Shown here: piece by piece, positions 41,102 through 49,810 of the stretch
Position numbering within the stretch: the first letter of the stretch is position 1
Layout: each line of letters starts with the position of its first letter
Source: Arthrobacter rhizosphaerae
Lineage (GTDB): Bacteria > Actinomycetota > Actinomycetes > Actinomycetales > Micrococcaceae
Direction of reading: 5' to 3'
Assembly (NCBI RefSeq): GCF_023062595.1
Contig: NZ_JALLAN010000009.1
Location: 62,001-126,000 of the forward strand
Length of the DNA stretch: 64,000 nucleotides
Made by a program: the position numbers and the translations under genes
Notes under the pieces: generated by a model
Seen by the model: only the letters and a program-made list of their open reading frames with translations
Database searches by the model: none
What the model was told of the DNA's origin: nothing

Positions 41102-44100
41102 TCAAAGCAGCTGAGCGATCGCCGCCAGGTTCCCCTTGGCCCGGTAACAGCGGGCAGCTTCCGTCAGGGCTGCCTCACCGCCGGCAGGATCGCCGCGCGT
41201 GAAGCAAACACTGGCCACGATCCGATGCATGTCGCCGCGCAAGTTCGGCATCTCTGCCGGCGCCCATCGAAGTGCCTCGAGGGCAAGATCAAGCGCGCGG
41301 TCAGGGTCTCCCGAAGCCGCGACTGTCGCGGAAGCCGCTGCGCGGAGGGCCTGTGCCTCCACAGCTTCTGCCGGTGCAGTCGCCATTGCCATCGCGGCCA
41401 GCTCGGCAGCCTCGTCCAGGTGCCCCATCTCATGTAGCAGCAGCGACAGACGGGCGGCAGATTGAGTCAGGTTCTCGCGCTCGCCGGTACGCCGAGCATA
41501 TTCGAGCCTGACCCGAAGGGCCGCCTCAGCCGAGTCAAGGTCGCAGGCGAGGAGCGCTGCCACTCCTCGGGCTGCCGCCACGAACATGTTGAGACGCGGC
41601 GCGTGCAGAGTCTCCTCCACCACCCGGTGGGCTCGGTCGAGCAGCTCCACGGACTCGTCGAAGCGGCGCTCCATCGCGCAGAGGACGCCCGTGTGAATCA
41701 GCAACCCGGGGTGCTCGATCCATGGGAGAGCCAGCGTCCCGATCTCGGACAGGCACCGGCGCGCAGGCGCAGGGCCGGTCGTCAGAACCTCTGCGAGCAC
41801 CCAACGTGTAGCCATACGCTCCCGAACGCTACCGGCGCGGTCGGCGAGCTCGAGAGCGGCTCTTAGTGCCCACGCTGCGTCGGTGAGGCGCCCCTGCCTC
41901 TGCCGGACACAGCCTTGGAGAAAGATCGCGCGGCCGCGGCCGCCGTCGTCGCCCCGCAGGGAGTAAAACGACCCCGCCGCCGCCGCTTGCCCCTCGATCG
42001 ATGACAACGACATCGGATCCGGGCTGAGGATCAATTGGATACGGGTGTGCTCGAGCGTGGCCGTCCGTGCGGCGACTTCGTCTCCGGCAATGTCGGCATC
42101 CCGGGCCAGCTCCAGCAGGAGTTGCTGTGCCTCTGCGAACCGGCCGAGCACGAGATCGACTTCGGCGAGGGTCTGGGTCAACGCGGGCCGCTCCGGATCG
42201 CTGCTTGCCATCATTTCCCGCGCCCGGGACAGCAGGTTCTGGGCAGCGCTCTCATCGGACCGGGCGACGGCGCGTCCCCCCGCGGCGGAAAGGTGGGCAA
42301 CTGCCTGGGCTGCCAGGAACCCGTCATCGCTGCCGATGGCCCGAAGGCTGAGCACAGCCTGCTCCGAGTGGTAGCCCACCACTTCGTCGAACTCGGGTGG
42401 CCGCTGGCGCGGGCTATCCAGGAGCCACTGCGCATAACGCCGATGCAGCGCCACCCGGTCCAGATGCGTCATGGAGCGGTACGCAGCGAGCCGGATCAGC
42501 ACGTGCCCGAAGCGGACAGTCCTGTCACTCCTGCCCGTCAGCAGCCTCCGGCGCTCAAGGACGGAGAGATGCCGCTCAACATATGTCGCTGCCTCGTCCG
42601 GCAAAAGGGCTGCCAGCGCGTCGCGGTCACAATCGTCTCCGACCACCGCGGCCACTCTGAGGAGATCCCGCTCGCCGGGTCCCAGCCGGTCAAGCCGTGC
42701 TGCGAGAAGGGCACGGAGTGACACAGGGAGTGCGTCGAGGTCTGCCTCTTCCTGCGCCGCGAGGAGCTGTTCGGCGAACAACGGATTGCCGCGGGCGCGG
42801 TCGACGATCGTACTGACAGCGGCATCGTCAATCCCGGGCGCCCGGTCCCGCAATAATGTCACCACGTCATCGGCGGGGAGCGGATCGAGTAATAGCGCCT
42901 CGGTCCAGTCGGGGCGCTGGTCCAGCAGCTCGGGACGGCCGAGACAGAGCACCAGCAGCCTGCCTTTCCCGGACCGGACTACCTGGTCGATGAGGTCGAG
43001 CAGCGTCGTTTCGGCCCAATGCAGGTCATCGAGAACCAGCACGAGGGGCTGCCCGGCGGAAAGCGCATCCAGCAGCCGGACGGCCGCACGCAACACAGCC
43101 GGCACAGTAACCGTGCCTGGGGCCAGACCCAGCCCGGCTGCCACCACCGCAGCGTCCTTGGGTGCGAGCTCCGCCAACACCGGCCAGCCTCTGTCCCCGG
43201 CGGCATCGAGGAGTGCTTCGCGGAGGGGGAGGAACGTGACGCCCTCGCCGTAGGGCGCACAGCGACCCCACGCCACCAGCGCTTCGCCATCCACGCTGCG
43301 CGCGAAATCTGCGGCGAGCCGCGTCTTGCCGATGCCGGCCTCGCCGACCACCGTCCACCGCCTCGGCTGTCCGGACCGGACGGCCGATCGGAAGGCAGCA
43401 CGGATCCTTGCCAGTTCCTCCACCCGCCCCACCATCGCGGAGTCAAAGCGGAGCCTGGCGCCGGCGTCATCCATCATCCCGATGACGCGCCACGCCGCTC
43501 CCCCGCCATGGGGGACGGGCACCACCACGGCCGCACCCCGAACCAGCCGCAGCGTCCGTGGACCGATTACCACGTCACCGTCGCGTACCAGGCGCTGGAG
43601 CCGGAAGGCGGAGGTGACCGCTGGACCAGACACCATATCTGCGAGCGACCCGCCTGACCCACTCACCACAATGTCACCGGTTTCGACGACGATGCGCGCA
43701 GCATGGCGAACCACCGGTTCGTCGGCCGTCCCGATCTGGTCGCAGACCTCAGCAGCGGCACGAACCGCCCGCACGGCGTCGTCCTCGTGCGCGACGGGAA
43801 AACCGAAGAACGCGACCAGGATGCCACCCACGACAGGCTCCACACGCGCCCCATAGGTGCGAAGCACGCTGGCAGCCACCGCGTTCGCACGTGCGCCGGC
43901 CGCAGCCAGCGCCTCGGCGTCCACGGCCTCGGAATCCTCCGAGGCCGGCACGATCTCGAGGACGACCACCGTAACCATCCGGCGCTCATTGGGCAGCCAG
44001 CCTTCGGCGGAGGCCGGCATCGGGGGCCGCCTTCCGAGGGAGGGGTCTTGGCGGAGCACGGCGGCCTCGATCTCCCGCAGGCCGGGGCCCGGCTCGATGC

Positions 44101-44782
44101 CGAGCTCGTCCACGAGCAGATCCCGGGCGGTGCGGTACGCCGCGAGCGAGTCGGCCTGCCGGCCCGCGCGGTAAAGGGCGAGCATCTGAAGGCCACGCAG
44201 CCGTTCCCGGAATGGGTACTCGGCGACGAGCGGGTCGATCTCGGCCATCAGGCCCTGATCCCTGCCAAGCTCGAGGTCGGCTTCGATGCGCCCCTCGAGC
44301 GCGGCCAGCCGGAGCTCACCCAGGGCGGCTATGGTGCTCTGCGCGAACGGATGGTAGGTGAAATCCGCGAGCGCCGGTCCGCGCCAGAGTGCCAGCGCCT
44401 CCGCGAGTAGTTCGGAACGCAGCTCTGCCGGCTGGCCGGAGGCTTCGTCCACGAGGTGCTTGAAACGACCGGCATCGACGTCCCCCGGTTCGATGGCGAG
44501 CCGGTAGCCGTTTCCCTGGGTGACCAGCAGCTTCGGGTGACCCAAGTCCTGGCGGTCGGGTTCGAGCAGCTTGCGCAGCTTCAGGACATGCAGCTGCACA
44601 ACGGTGCTCGCGGTCGGAGGGGGCTGTTCGCCCCACAGCTCGTCAACGAGACGCTCGGACGATACGGCGTCACCTGCATGCAGGACAAGCATCGCGAGGA
44701 GAGCACGGGCGCGGCCGGCCGGTACATCCAGGCGCCGGTCTCCGTCGCGAACCTCCATCGGTCCGAGGATGCAGAATTCCAC
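41102..44782 (-). CDS. BTAD/AAA-type regulator with degenerate cyclase domain (SARP-like)
   Basis: A 1226-residue cytosolic regulator. Residues about 1-95 are an OmpR-type winged helix and 95-245 the BTAD domain (AAYRTARDLLVDELG). Residues about 265-425 resemble a class III nucleotide cyclase, but the metal-binding Asp residues are missing: the first block reads VVVLEIVPAS and the second EPVVGGILVAFFG, so it should be catalytically dead. An AAA/STAND ATPase follows (Walker A VVGEAGIGKT, Walker B LVLVLDDLHW), then TPR-like helices to the end. I chose the GTG at 44782 because GGGGGAGG precedes it. It is divergent from the two genes at 44948-45802, probably its targets. Confidence 0.9.
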   Translation of the reverse strand: MEFCILGPMEVRDGDRRLDVPAGRARALLAMLVLHAGDAVSSERLVDELWGEQPPPTASTVVQLHVLKLRKLLEPDRQDLGHPKLLVTQGNGYRLAIEPGDVDAGRFKHLVDEASGQPAELRSELLAEALALWRGPALADFTYHPFAQSTIAALGELRLAALEGRIEADLELGRDQGLMAEIDPLVAEYPFRERLRGLQMLALYRAGRQADSLAAYRTARDLLVDELGIEPGPGLREIEAAVLRQDPSLGRRPPMPASAEGWLPNERRMVTVVVLEIVPASEDSEAVDAEALAAAGARANAVAASVLRTYGARVEPVVGGILVAFFGFPVAHEDDAVRAVRAAAEVCDQIGTADEPVVRHAARIVVETGDIVVSGSGGSLADMVSGPAVTSAFRLQRLVRDGDVVIGPRTLRLVRGAAVVVPVPHGGGAAWRVIGMMDDAGARLRFDSAMVGRVEELARIRAAFRSAVRSGQPRRWTVVGEAGIGKTRLAADFARSVDGEALVAWGRCAPYGEGVTFLPLREALLDAAGDRGWPVLAELAPKDAAVVAAGLGLAPGTVTVPAVLRAAVRLLDALSAGQPLVLVLDDLHWAETTLLDLIDQVVRSGKGRLLVLCLGRPELLDQRPDWTEALLLDPLPADDVVTLLRDRAPGIDDAAVSTIVDRARGNPLFAEQLLAAQEEADLDALPVSLRALLAARLDRLGPGERDLLRVAAVVGDDCDRDALAALLPDEAATYVERHLSVLERRRLLTGRSDRTVRFGHVLIRLAAYRSMTHLDRVALHRRYAQWLLDSPRQRPPEFDEVVGYHSEQAVLSLRAIGSDDGFLAAQAVAHLSAAGGRAVARSDESAAQNLLSRAREMMASSDPERPALTQTLAEVDLVLGRFAEAQQLLLELARDADIAGDEVAARTATLEHTRIQLILSPDPMSLSSIEGQAAAAGSFYSLRGDDGGRGRAIFLQGCVRQRQGRLTDAAWALRAALELADRAGSVRERMATRWVLAEVLTTGPAPARRCLSEIGTLALPWIEHPGLLIHTGVLCAMERRFDESVELLDRAHRVVEETLHAPRLNMFVAAARGVAALLACDLDSAEAALRVRLEYARRTGERENLTQSAARLSLLLHEMGHLDEAAELAAMAMATAPAEAVEAQALRAAASATVAASGDPDRALDLALEALRWAPAEMPNLRGDMHRIVASVCFTRGDPAGGEAALTEAARCYRAKGNLAAIAQLL

Positions 44783-44835
44783 CAACGAGCCTCCCCCGCC
44801 AGATCCCCTCGCACACCAATCTAGCACCGCGGAAC

Positions 44836-44880
44836 CAGGCTTGACCGAGGCTTTGCCCAGGCCTTTAGCGAGGCTTTAGG
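44836..44880. promoter_or_regulatory. Four AGGC(C)TT direct repeats at 11-12 bp spacing (SARP-type operator)
   Basis: Units begin at 44836 (CAGGCTTGACC), 44847 (GAGGCTTTGCC), 44858 (CAGGCCTTTAGC) and 44870 (GAGGCTTTAGG), spaced 11, 11 and 12 bp. Tandem heptamers one helical turn apart are the known recognition pattern of Streptomyces antibiotic regulatory proteins. They lie between the BTAD regulator and the divergent ABM-like gene, 68-112 bp before the latter's ATG. Confidence 0.65.
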
Positions 44881-44947
44881 GGCCGGGAAGATCCTAGAGG
44901 AAAGCGGTACCCAAAAGAAGAAAAAGAAGAAAGTAAGGAGAGACACC

Positions 44948-45337
44948 ATGAACACAACATTCGTTTACGTCGGCAACTTTAGGATCAAGGAGGGAAAGGT
45001 TGAGGAAGCGAGGAAGCACCTGACTGAGCAAGCCGGGATCTTCGAGACCAACGAGCCGCGGCTCATCGCTTTCCATTTCTACATCGACGACGACACACGC
45101 CAGGTGACGAGCGTTCAAGTCCACCCGGACGCGGATTCCATGGCGGCCCACATGGAGCTGATCAGCAAGCACCTCGCTGCCGGCCTGGACTGGCTGGACG
45201 CTATCGAGCTCGAGCAGTACTACGGCGAAAAGTCGCCGCGCCTGGCTGAGCTCTTGGAGCCGTGGTCGGCCCCGGACATCCCCGAGCGCTACCTTCCGGA
45301 GCACCTTGCCGGCTTCAACCGCAGCACGGTCCGCTAA
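44948..45337 (+). CDS. Small ABM/dimeric alpha-beta barrel-like protein
   Basis: A 129-residue protein. FVYVGNFRIKEGKVEEARKHLTEQ and the SVQVHPDADSMAAHMEL segment give the beta-alpha-beta pattern of antibiotic biosynthesis monooxygenase-like dimeric barrels, although no cofactor motif is recognisable. ATG is preceded by TAAGGAGAG. It is the first gene of a pair with the SRPBCC gene (9 bp apart) and sits downstream of the SARP-type direct repeats, so the divergent BTAD protein probably activates it. The physiological role is unknown. Confidence 0.75.
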   Translation: MNTTFVYVGNFRIKEGKVEEARKHLTEQAGIFETNEPRLIAFHFYIDDDTRQVTSVQVHPDADSMAAHMELISKHLAAGLDWLDAIELEQYYGEKSPRLAELLEPWSAPDIPERYLPEHLAGFNRSTVR

Positions 45338-45346
45338 GGAGGGGTG

Positions 45347-45802
45347 ATGATCATCATCGAGAGCAGCGAGTTGATCGGCCGGCCGGCCGATCAGGTGTTC
45401 GCCTTCGTATCCGACATACGCAACGATCCGCAGTGGCATACGGACATCCTCGACGCAGAGTACGACGCCTCGGGACCTGCCGGACCCGGTCCCGGCGCTA
45501 CCTTCCATACGCGGTTCAAGCCGTTTATGGGACAGACCGAGGGGACGGGCACAGTCACTGTGTACGAACCTCCGCGCCGTGTGGTGCTTACCTCGCAGAT
45601 GGGCAATATGAAGCCTGTCCTGACCCTCACTGTGGAGCCCGACGCCGGCGGCTCGCGGATCACCCGCCGCCTGGATATGGAGCCCACGGGGATGCTGCGG
45701 ATCGTAGCGCCGTTCACCGGCGGCATGATGCGCAAACACAACGCCGGCTTCCTCACTAACCTCAAACGGGTCCTCGAGGCCGACAACTCCGAGGAACGCT
45801 GA
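45347..45802 (+). CDS. SRPBCC (polyketide cyclase/START-like) protein
   Basis: A 151-residue helix-grip protein. The N-terminal pattern ELIGRPADQVFAFVSDIRNDPQWH and the late TGMLRIVAPFTGGMMRKHNAGFLTNLKRVLE helix are typical of SRPBCC ligand-binding proteins. It would bind a hydrophobic small molecule or lipid. AAGGAGG ends just before; the ATG at 45347 has better spacing than the GTG at 45344. It is co-transcribed with the ABM-like gene and presumably under the BTAD regulator. Confidence 0.85.
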   Translation: MIIIESSELIGRPADQVFAFVSDIRNDPQWHTDILDAEYDASGPAGPGPGATFHTRFKPFMGQTEGTGTVTVYEPPRRVVLTSQMGNMKPVLTLTVEPDAGGSRITRRLDMEPTGMLRIVAPFTGGMMRKHNAGFLTNLKRVLEADNSEER

Positions 45803-45898
45803 CCCGGAAGGGCCCAGGAGGCGTCGCGTTGCTTCCTGGGCCGCCAACACAGCCCGCTTTCCCTTGCAGCACCCCGCGCATCGGGCACAATGGGCATC

Positions 45899-47197
45899 AT
45901 GGTGCGTTGGAGCGAGGAGAGAGTGGTCGGCGCCGCCCCGGACCAGGCCTCCTTGACGGCTGCCCGGAAACTGGCTCATCCGGGCCCGTGGTCCGATACC
46001 GGCAGCAACGATGTCCTGGTGTGGGGCAAGTGCCAGGGCAGCGGACGGACCCCGTACCAAGTGAGTGTGGACACTGCCACGCCCGCATATCGTTGCTCGT
46101 GCCCCAGCCGGAAGTTCCCGTGCAAGCACGCGCTGGCACTGCTTCTCCTCTGGGCAAGGGGGGAGGCGGCCGACGCCGGTGAGGAGACCGCTGACTTCGC
46201 GCAGGAATGGGCAAACCAGCGGGAGGACCGGGCCGCCGCCCGTGAACGCCGCTTGTCCGGGCAGCAGCCGGATCCTGTAGCCCAGGCCAAGCGGCTGGCT
46301 GACCGATTAGGGCTGATGGACGCTGGGATCGCGGACTTTTCCCGTTGGTTGACCGATCTGGTGCGGACGGGGCTGGCAGCAGCCCGCAACCAGCCGTACT
46401 CCTGGTGGGACGGTGTGGCTGCCCGCTTGGTCGACGCCCAACTCCCCGGACTCGCCGAGCAAGTGAGGGCGATGGGATCTGACGTGCATGCCCGCACTGA
46501 CTGGGCCGATCATCTGCTTTTCCACGCGGGTCGCTGGTGGGCCCTGACCAAAGCGTGGGCGATGAGGGACCAAATGACCCCTGAAGAGTTTGCGGATCTC
46601 CGGGTGGCCCTGGGATGGGCAACGGCCACCGCCGGGGTTCAGGGCACCGAGGCCTTGCCAGGCCCCTGGCTGGTCCTTGGCGCACACCGGACTGACGACG
46701 GGCGGCTCCAGCAACAACGCACCTGGATCCGCGGACCCGGTGGAAGGGTCGCCGTCGTCCTCGACTTTGCAATGCAGGGTCAAGCACTCGCAACACCGCA
46801 ACTGGCCGGGGCTGAGCTGGACGTCGCCGTCGCGCTGTACCCAGGCTCGGCACCGCCGCGGGCCATGTTCACCACGCCTGTTGCACCGCGTGGATTGGTC
46901 CGCAGCCTTGGTGAGGGCTGCAGCATTGCGCAGGCCTTGGAACAGGAATCGGCGGCCGTCGCTGCCTCGCCGTGGCGCGAGCGTTATCCGGTGCTGTTGA
47001 GCGGGGTCCGGGTTTCCGCCGCTGACCCCGGCTGGCTGCATGATGGATCTGGTGACGCCCTGCCTATTGTCGATGCGTCCCTGGATTCCTTGTTGGCACT
47101 TACCGGCGGCTATCCTGTCGACGTGTTCGGCGAACTGGAGGAGGGCCGCGTGCGGCCGCTGACCGTCGTCGTCGGCGAAGCGGTGATGACCCCATGA
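45899..47197 (+). CDS. SWIM zinc-finger protein (YehQ-like)
   Basis: A 432-residue protein whose N-terminal SWIM domain has Cys66-x-Cys68-x6-Cys75-x-His77 in YRCSCPSRKFPCKHALALL, a zinc-binding fold that can bind DNA or protein. The remaining ~350 residues are an all-alpha/beta region without a recognised motif. I chose the ATG at 45899; one at 45890 would add three residues. It opens a five-gene cluster, and its stop overlaps the next ATG (ATGA). E. coli yehQ has the same SWIM type and neighbours. Confidence 0.85.
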   Translation: MVRWSEERVVGAAPDQASLTAARKLAHPGPWSDTGSNDVLVWGKCQGSGRTPYQVSVDTATPAYRCSCPSRKFPCKHALALLLLWARGEAADAGEETADFAQEWANQREDRAAARERRLSGQQPDPVAQAKRLADRLGLMDAGIADFSRWLTDLVRTGLAAARNQPYSWWDGVAARLVDAQLPGLAEQVRAMGSDVHARTDWADHLLFHAGRWWALTKAWAMRDQMTPEEFADLRVALGWATATAGVQGTEALPGPWLVLGAHRTDDGRLQQQRTWIRGPGGRVAVVLDFAMQGQALATPQLAGAELDVAVALYPGSAPPRAMFTTPVAPRGLVRSLGEGCSIAQALEQESAAVAASPWRERYPVLLSGVRVSAADPGWLHDGSGDALPIVDASLDSLLALTGGYPVDVFGELEEGRVRPLTVVVGEAVMTP

Positions 47198-48660
47198 GCT
47201 GGCTGGCTGAGCTCCGGACCGCTGCGCTCCTCGGCACGGGACGGCACGAACCGCCGTCGCCGCCCGGAGATCTGGGGTTCCAGCCGCCGGATGGCCTGTC
47301 GCGGGAGGAGTCTTTGCTCGACCAGGCAGCCTTGGCCGACGTCGTCACCCGTGCACTTCGCCGGGCCAGCAGTATCGATAGAGCGATCGGCACCGCGGAC
47401 CGGCACAATGAGGCTGCCCCACCGGACGATGCCCCGGAAGTTTCGGGCGACGCAGCCCGGTTGCTGGAACTGCTGCTCACCCAACCACCGGTCGGCCTGG
47501 AGCTCCGCGCGCAGCTGGTGACGGACTGGCTGCAGCTTGCTACGGAATCCCGACGGCGGGTCCCGCACCGCCTGCTCCCGGCACTGCTAACTCTCGCTAA
47601 GACTAAGCGGGGTATTGCGGAACATTTGTACCCCGCCATCGGAGCCCGGGGCCGCTGGCTTCAGGACATCATTCGGCCTGAAGAAGCGGCGGTGTCCCCC
47701 GGGAGCGTGACTGATTGGGCAGAGCTTGGCAGCGCGGATGCCGCCGTAGAACTCGAACGGCTCCGGCTCGCCGATCCTGGGGCCGCCCGCCGATTGTTGC
47801 GGACGCAGTGGGAGACCTTCAGCACGCGGGAACGCGCCGCCCACCTGGGCACCTTCGCAACAAACATCCAGGCGGAAGACGAAGACCTGCTTGAAAAAGC
47901 CTTGGATGACAAGGCAAAGAGTGTGAGGGAGGTGGCCGCGAGCCTGCTGGACCGGCTTCCCACCAGCGCCCGCGCCAGCAGGATGGCGGCCCGGTTGCGC
48001 CCGCTGCTGCGTGTCAAAGGATTGCTGCGCAAACAATTCGAGATCGATCTGCCTCCTGATCCGGATGCCGCAGCCTTGCGCGACGGCATCGCTCCGGATC
48101 CCCGCACCGGTGAACCGGACCGGCTCGGCCGCCTGGACACGATCATCAGAGGTGCTCCCCTCGACGTGTGGACGACAGTGACCGGCCGCAGTCCGGCAGC
48201 AACCCTTGCACTGCTCGAAGGCGAAACCCGGGTCATCAACGCGATTCTCGACACAGCTGTGCTTCGCGCCGACCTCGACTGGGTCCGTGCGCTGTTCAGC
48301 GTCCGGAAGGACGCGCGCTTACTGAACTGCCTGCCCCACCGCGAGCGCGAGCTCTCACTCGTGCGTTATATCCGCGACGGTGCGAATCCACTATCACTGG
48401 TCCCATTGCTGCGGGACATGCCAAGGCCATGGGCCCGGCCGCTGGCTGAAGAAGTGCTCAAGCTGGTTACTGCCAAGAACGCCGGCCAGCTGGCCGCGAT
48501 GCTGGCCGGCTTCCTGTCGCAGGCGATTCCGCTCGACCTGGCCGATCAGTGCCGCGGCCTGCTGGAACGTTCAGACGAGGACGCAGCACGGCGCCGGGTG
48601 CTTCGTGATGTCGTACAGTACCAATCATTCCGACAATCACTGACGGAGGCCTTCCCATGA
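47194..48660 (+). CDS. DUF5691-like protein
   Basis: A 488-residue protein beginning LAELRTAALLGTGRHEPPSPP, with helical HEAT-like segments in the middle (KALDDKAKSVREVAASLLDRLP) and at the C terminus (LAAMLAGFLSQAIPLDLADQC). It is found with SWIM and MoxR/VWA genes in other actinobacteria, which is why I call it DUF5691-like. No catalytic motif is visible. A scaffold or adaptor role within the AAA+ complex is inference. Both ends overlap the adjacent genes by four bases. Confidence 0.75.
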   Translation: MSWLAELRTAALLGTGRHEPPSPPGDLGFQPPDGLSREESLLDQAALADVVTRALRRASSIDRAIGTADRHNEAAPPDDAPEVSGDAARLLELLLTQPPVGLELRAQLVTDWLQLATESRRRVPHRLLPALLTLAKTKRGIAEHLYPAIGARGRWLQDIIRPEEAAVSPGSVTDWAELGSADAAVELERLRLADPGAARRLLRTQWETFSTRERAAHLGTFATNIQAEDEDLLEKALDDKAKSVREVAASLLDRLPTSARASRMAARLRPLLRVKGLLRKQFEIDLPPDPDAAALRDGIAPDPRTGEPDRLGRLDTIIRGAPLDVWTTVTGRSPAATLALLEGETRVINAILDTAVLRADLDWVRALFSVRKDARLLNCLPHRERELSLVRYIRDGANPLSLVPLLRDMPRPWARPLAEEVLKLVTAKNAGQLAAMLAGFLSQAIPLDLADQCRGLLERSDEDAARRRVLRDVVQYQSFRQSLTEAFP

Positions 48661-49763
48661 CCGATGCCTACTCCCCTATGGACGTTCTTCGCGCCCACGC
48701 CGAGGACGCCTACGCCGAGGAACTCAGGGAGCTGGCCGCTGCGGACGACCGGCCCCGGCCCCCCAGCTGGCGCCTCTCGCCATGGGCAGTGGCCACCTAC
48801 GTCCTTGGCGGCACCCTGCCGAACGGCGTCGAGATCAGTCCGAAATATCTGGGCTCGGCGCGCCTCGTGGAAATCGCTGTGGCATCTCTTGCCACGGACC
48901 GGGCACTGCTGCTGCTTGGGGTACCCGGCACTGCGAAGACCTGGCTGAGTGAGCACCTCGCCGCGGCCATTTCGGGTACGTCCACCCTCATAGTCCAAGG
49001 CACCGCGGGGACCCCGGAGGAGGCACTGCGGTACGGCTGGAACTATGCGCGGTTGCTGGCCGACGGCCCGTCGCGGGCAGCAATGGTCGCCGGGCCGGTG
49101 ATGCGCGCGATGGAGACCGGAAGCCTCGTCCGGGTGGAGGAGCTCACCCGCATCCCCTCGGACGTGCAGGATTCCCTCATCACCATCCTCAGCGAGAAGA
49201 TCCTGCCGATCCCTGAGCTGAATGCCGAAGTCCAGGCGCGCAAGGGATTCAACGTCATCGCCACGGCCAATAACCGGGACAAGGGAGTCAACGACCTCTC
49301 ATCGGCACTGCGCCGCCGCTTCAACACCGTGGTGTTGCCGCTCCCGGACAGCCTGGACCAGGAAGTGGAGATCGTCACCACCCGGGTTCGCAGCCTCGGC
49401 ACGGCCCTGGAGCTTCCGGCCGACCTGGCGGCACTCTCCGAGATCCGCCGGGTGGTCACCATCATGCGGGAACTGCGTGCCGGGGTAACGCAGGACCAGC
49501 GCACCACGCTGAAGTCGCCGTCGGCGACCCTTTCCACTGCGGAGGCTATCTCGGTGATGACAAACGGACTGTCCCTCGCCGCGCACTTCGGTGACGGAAC
49601 CGTCAGGGCACCGGACGTGGCGGCAAGCCTGGTGGGCGCTGTGGTGAAGGATCCCGTGCAGGACCGGGTGATCTGGCAGGAATACCTGGAGACGATCGTG
49701 CGCAACCGACCGGACTGGAAAGACCTCTACCGGGCCTGCCGCGACCTTGAGACCTCGAACTGA
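48657..49763 (+). CDS. MoxR-family AAA+ ATPase (YehL-like)
   Basis: A 368-residue AAA+ protein. Walker A is GVPGTAKT (88-95), the Walker B-type stretch is LVRVEELTRIP, sensor 1 reads NVIATANNRDKGVNDLSSALRRRF, and an arginine-finger region follows. MoxR ATPases act as chaperones that insert metals or remodel partner complexes, usually with a VWA protein. That partner is two genes downstream here. It starts at an ATG overlapping the DUF5691 stop. Confidence 0.93.
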   Translation: MTDAYSPMDVLRAHAEDAYAEELRELAAADDRPRPPSWRLSPWAVATYVLGGTLPNGVEISPKYLGSARLVEIAVASLATDRALLLLGVPGTAKTWLSEHLAAAISGTSTLIVQGTAGTPEEALRYGWNYARLLADGPSRAAMVAGPVMRAMETGSLVRVEELTRIPSDVQDSLITILSEKILPIPELNAEVQARKGFNVIATANNRDKGVNDLSSALRRRFNTVVLPLPDSLDQEVEIVTTRVRSLGTALELPADLAALSEIRRVVTIMRELRAGVTQDQRTTLKSPSATLSTAEAISVMTNGLSLAAHFGDGTVRAPDVAASLVGAVVKDPVQDRVIWQEYLETIVRNRPDWKDLYRACRDLETSN

Positions 49764-49810
49764 CCGCCGTCGAACCGACCTCTGACCTGACCAATGATAC
49801 GAACTGATCC

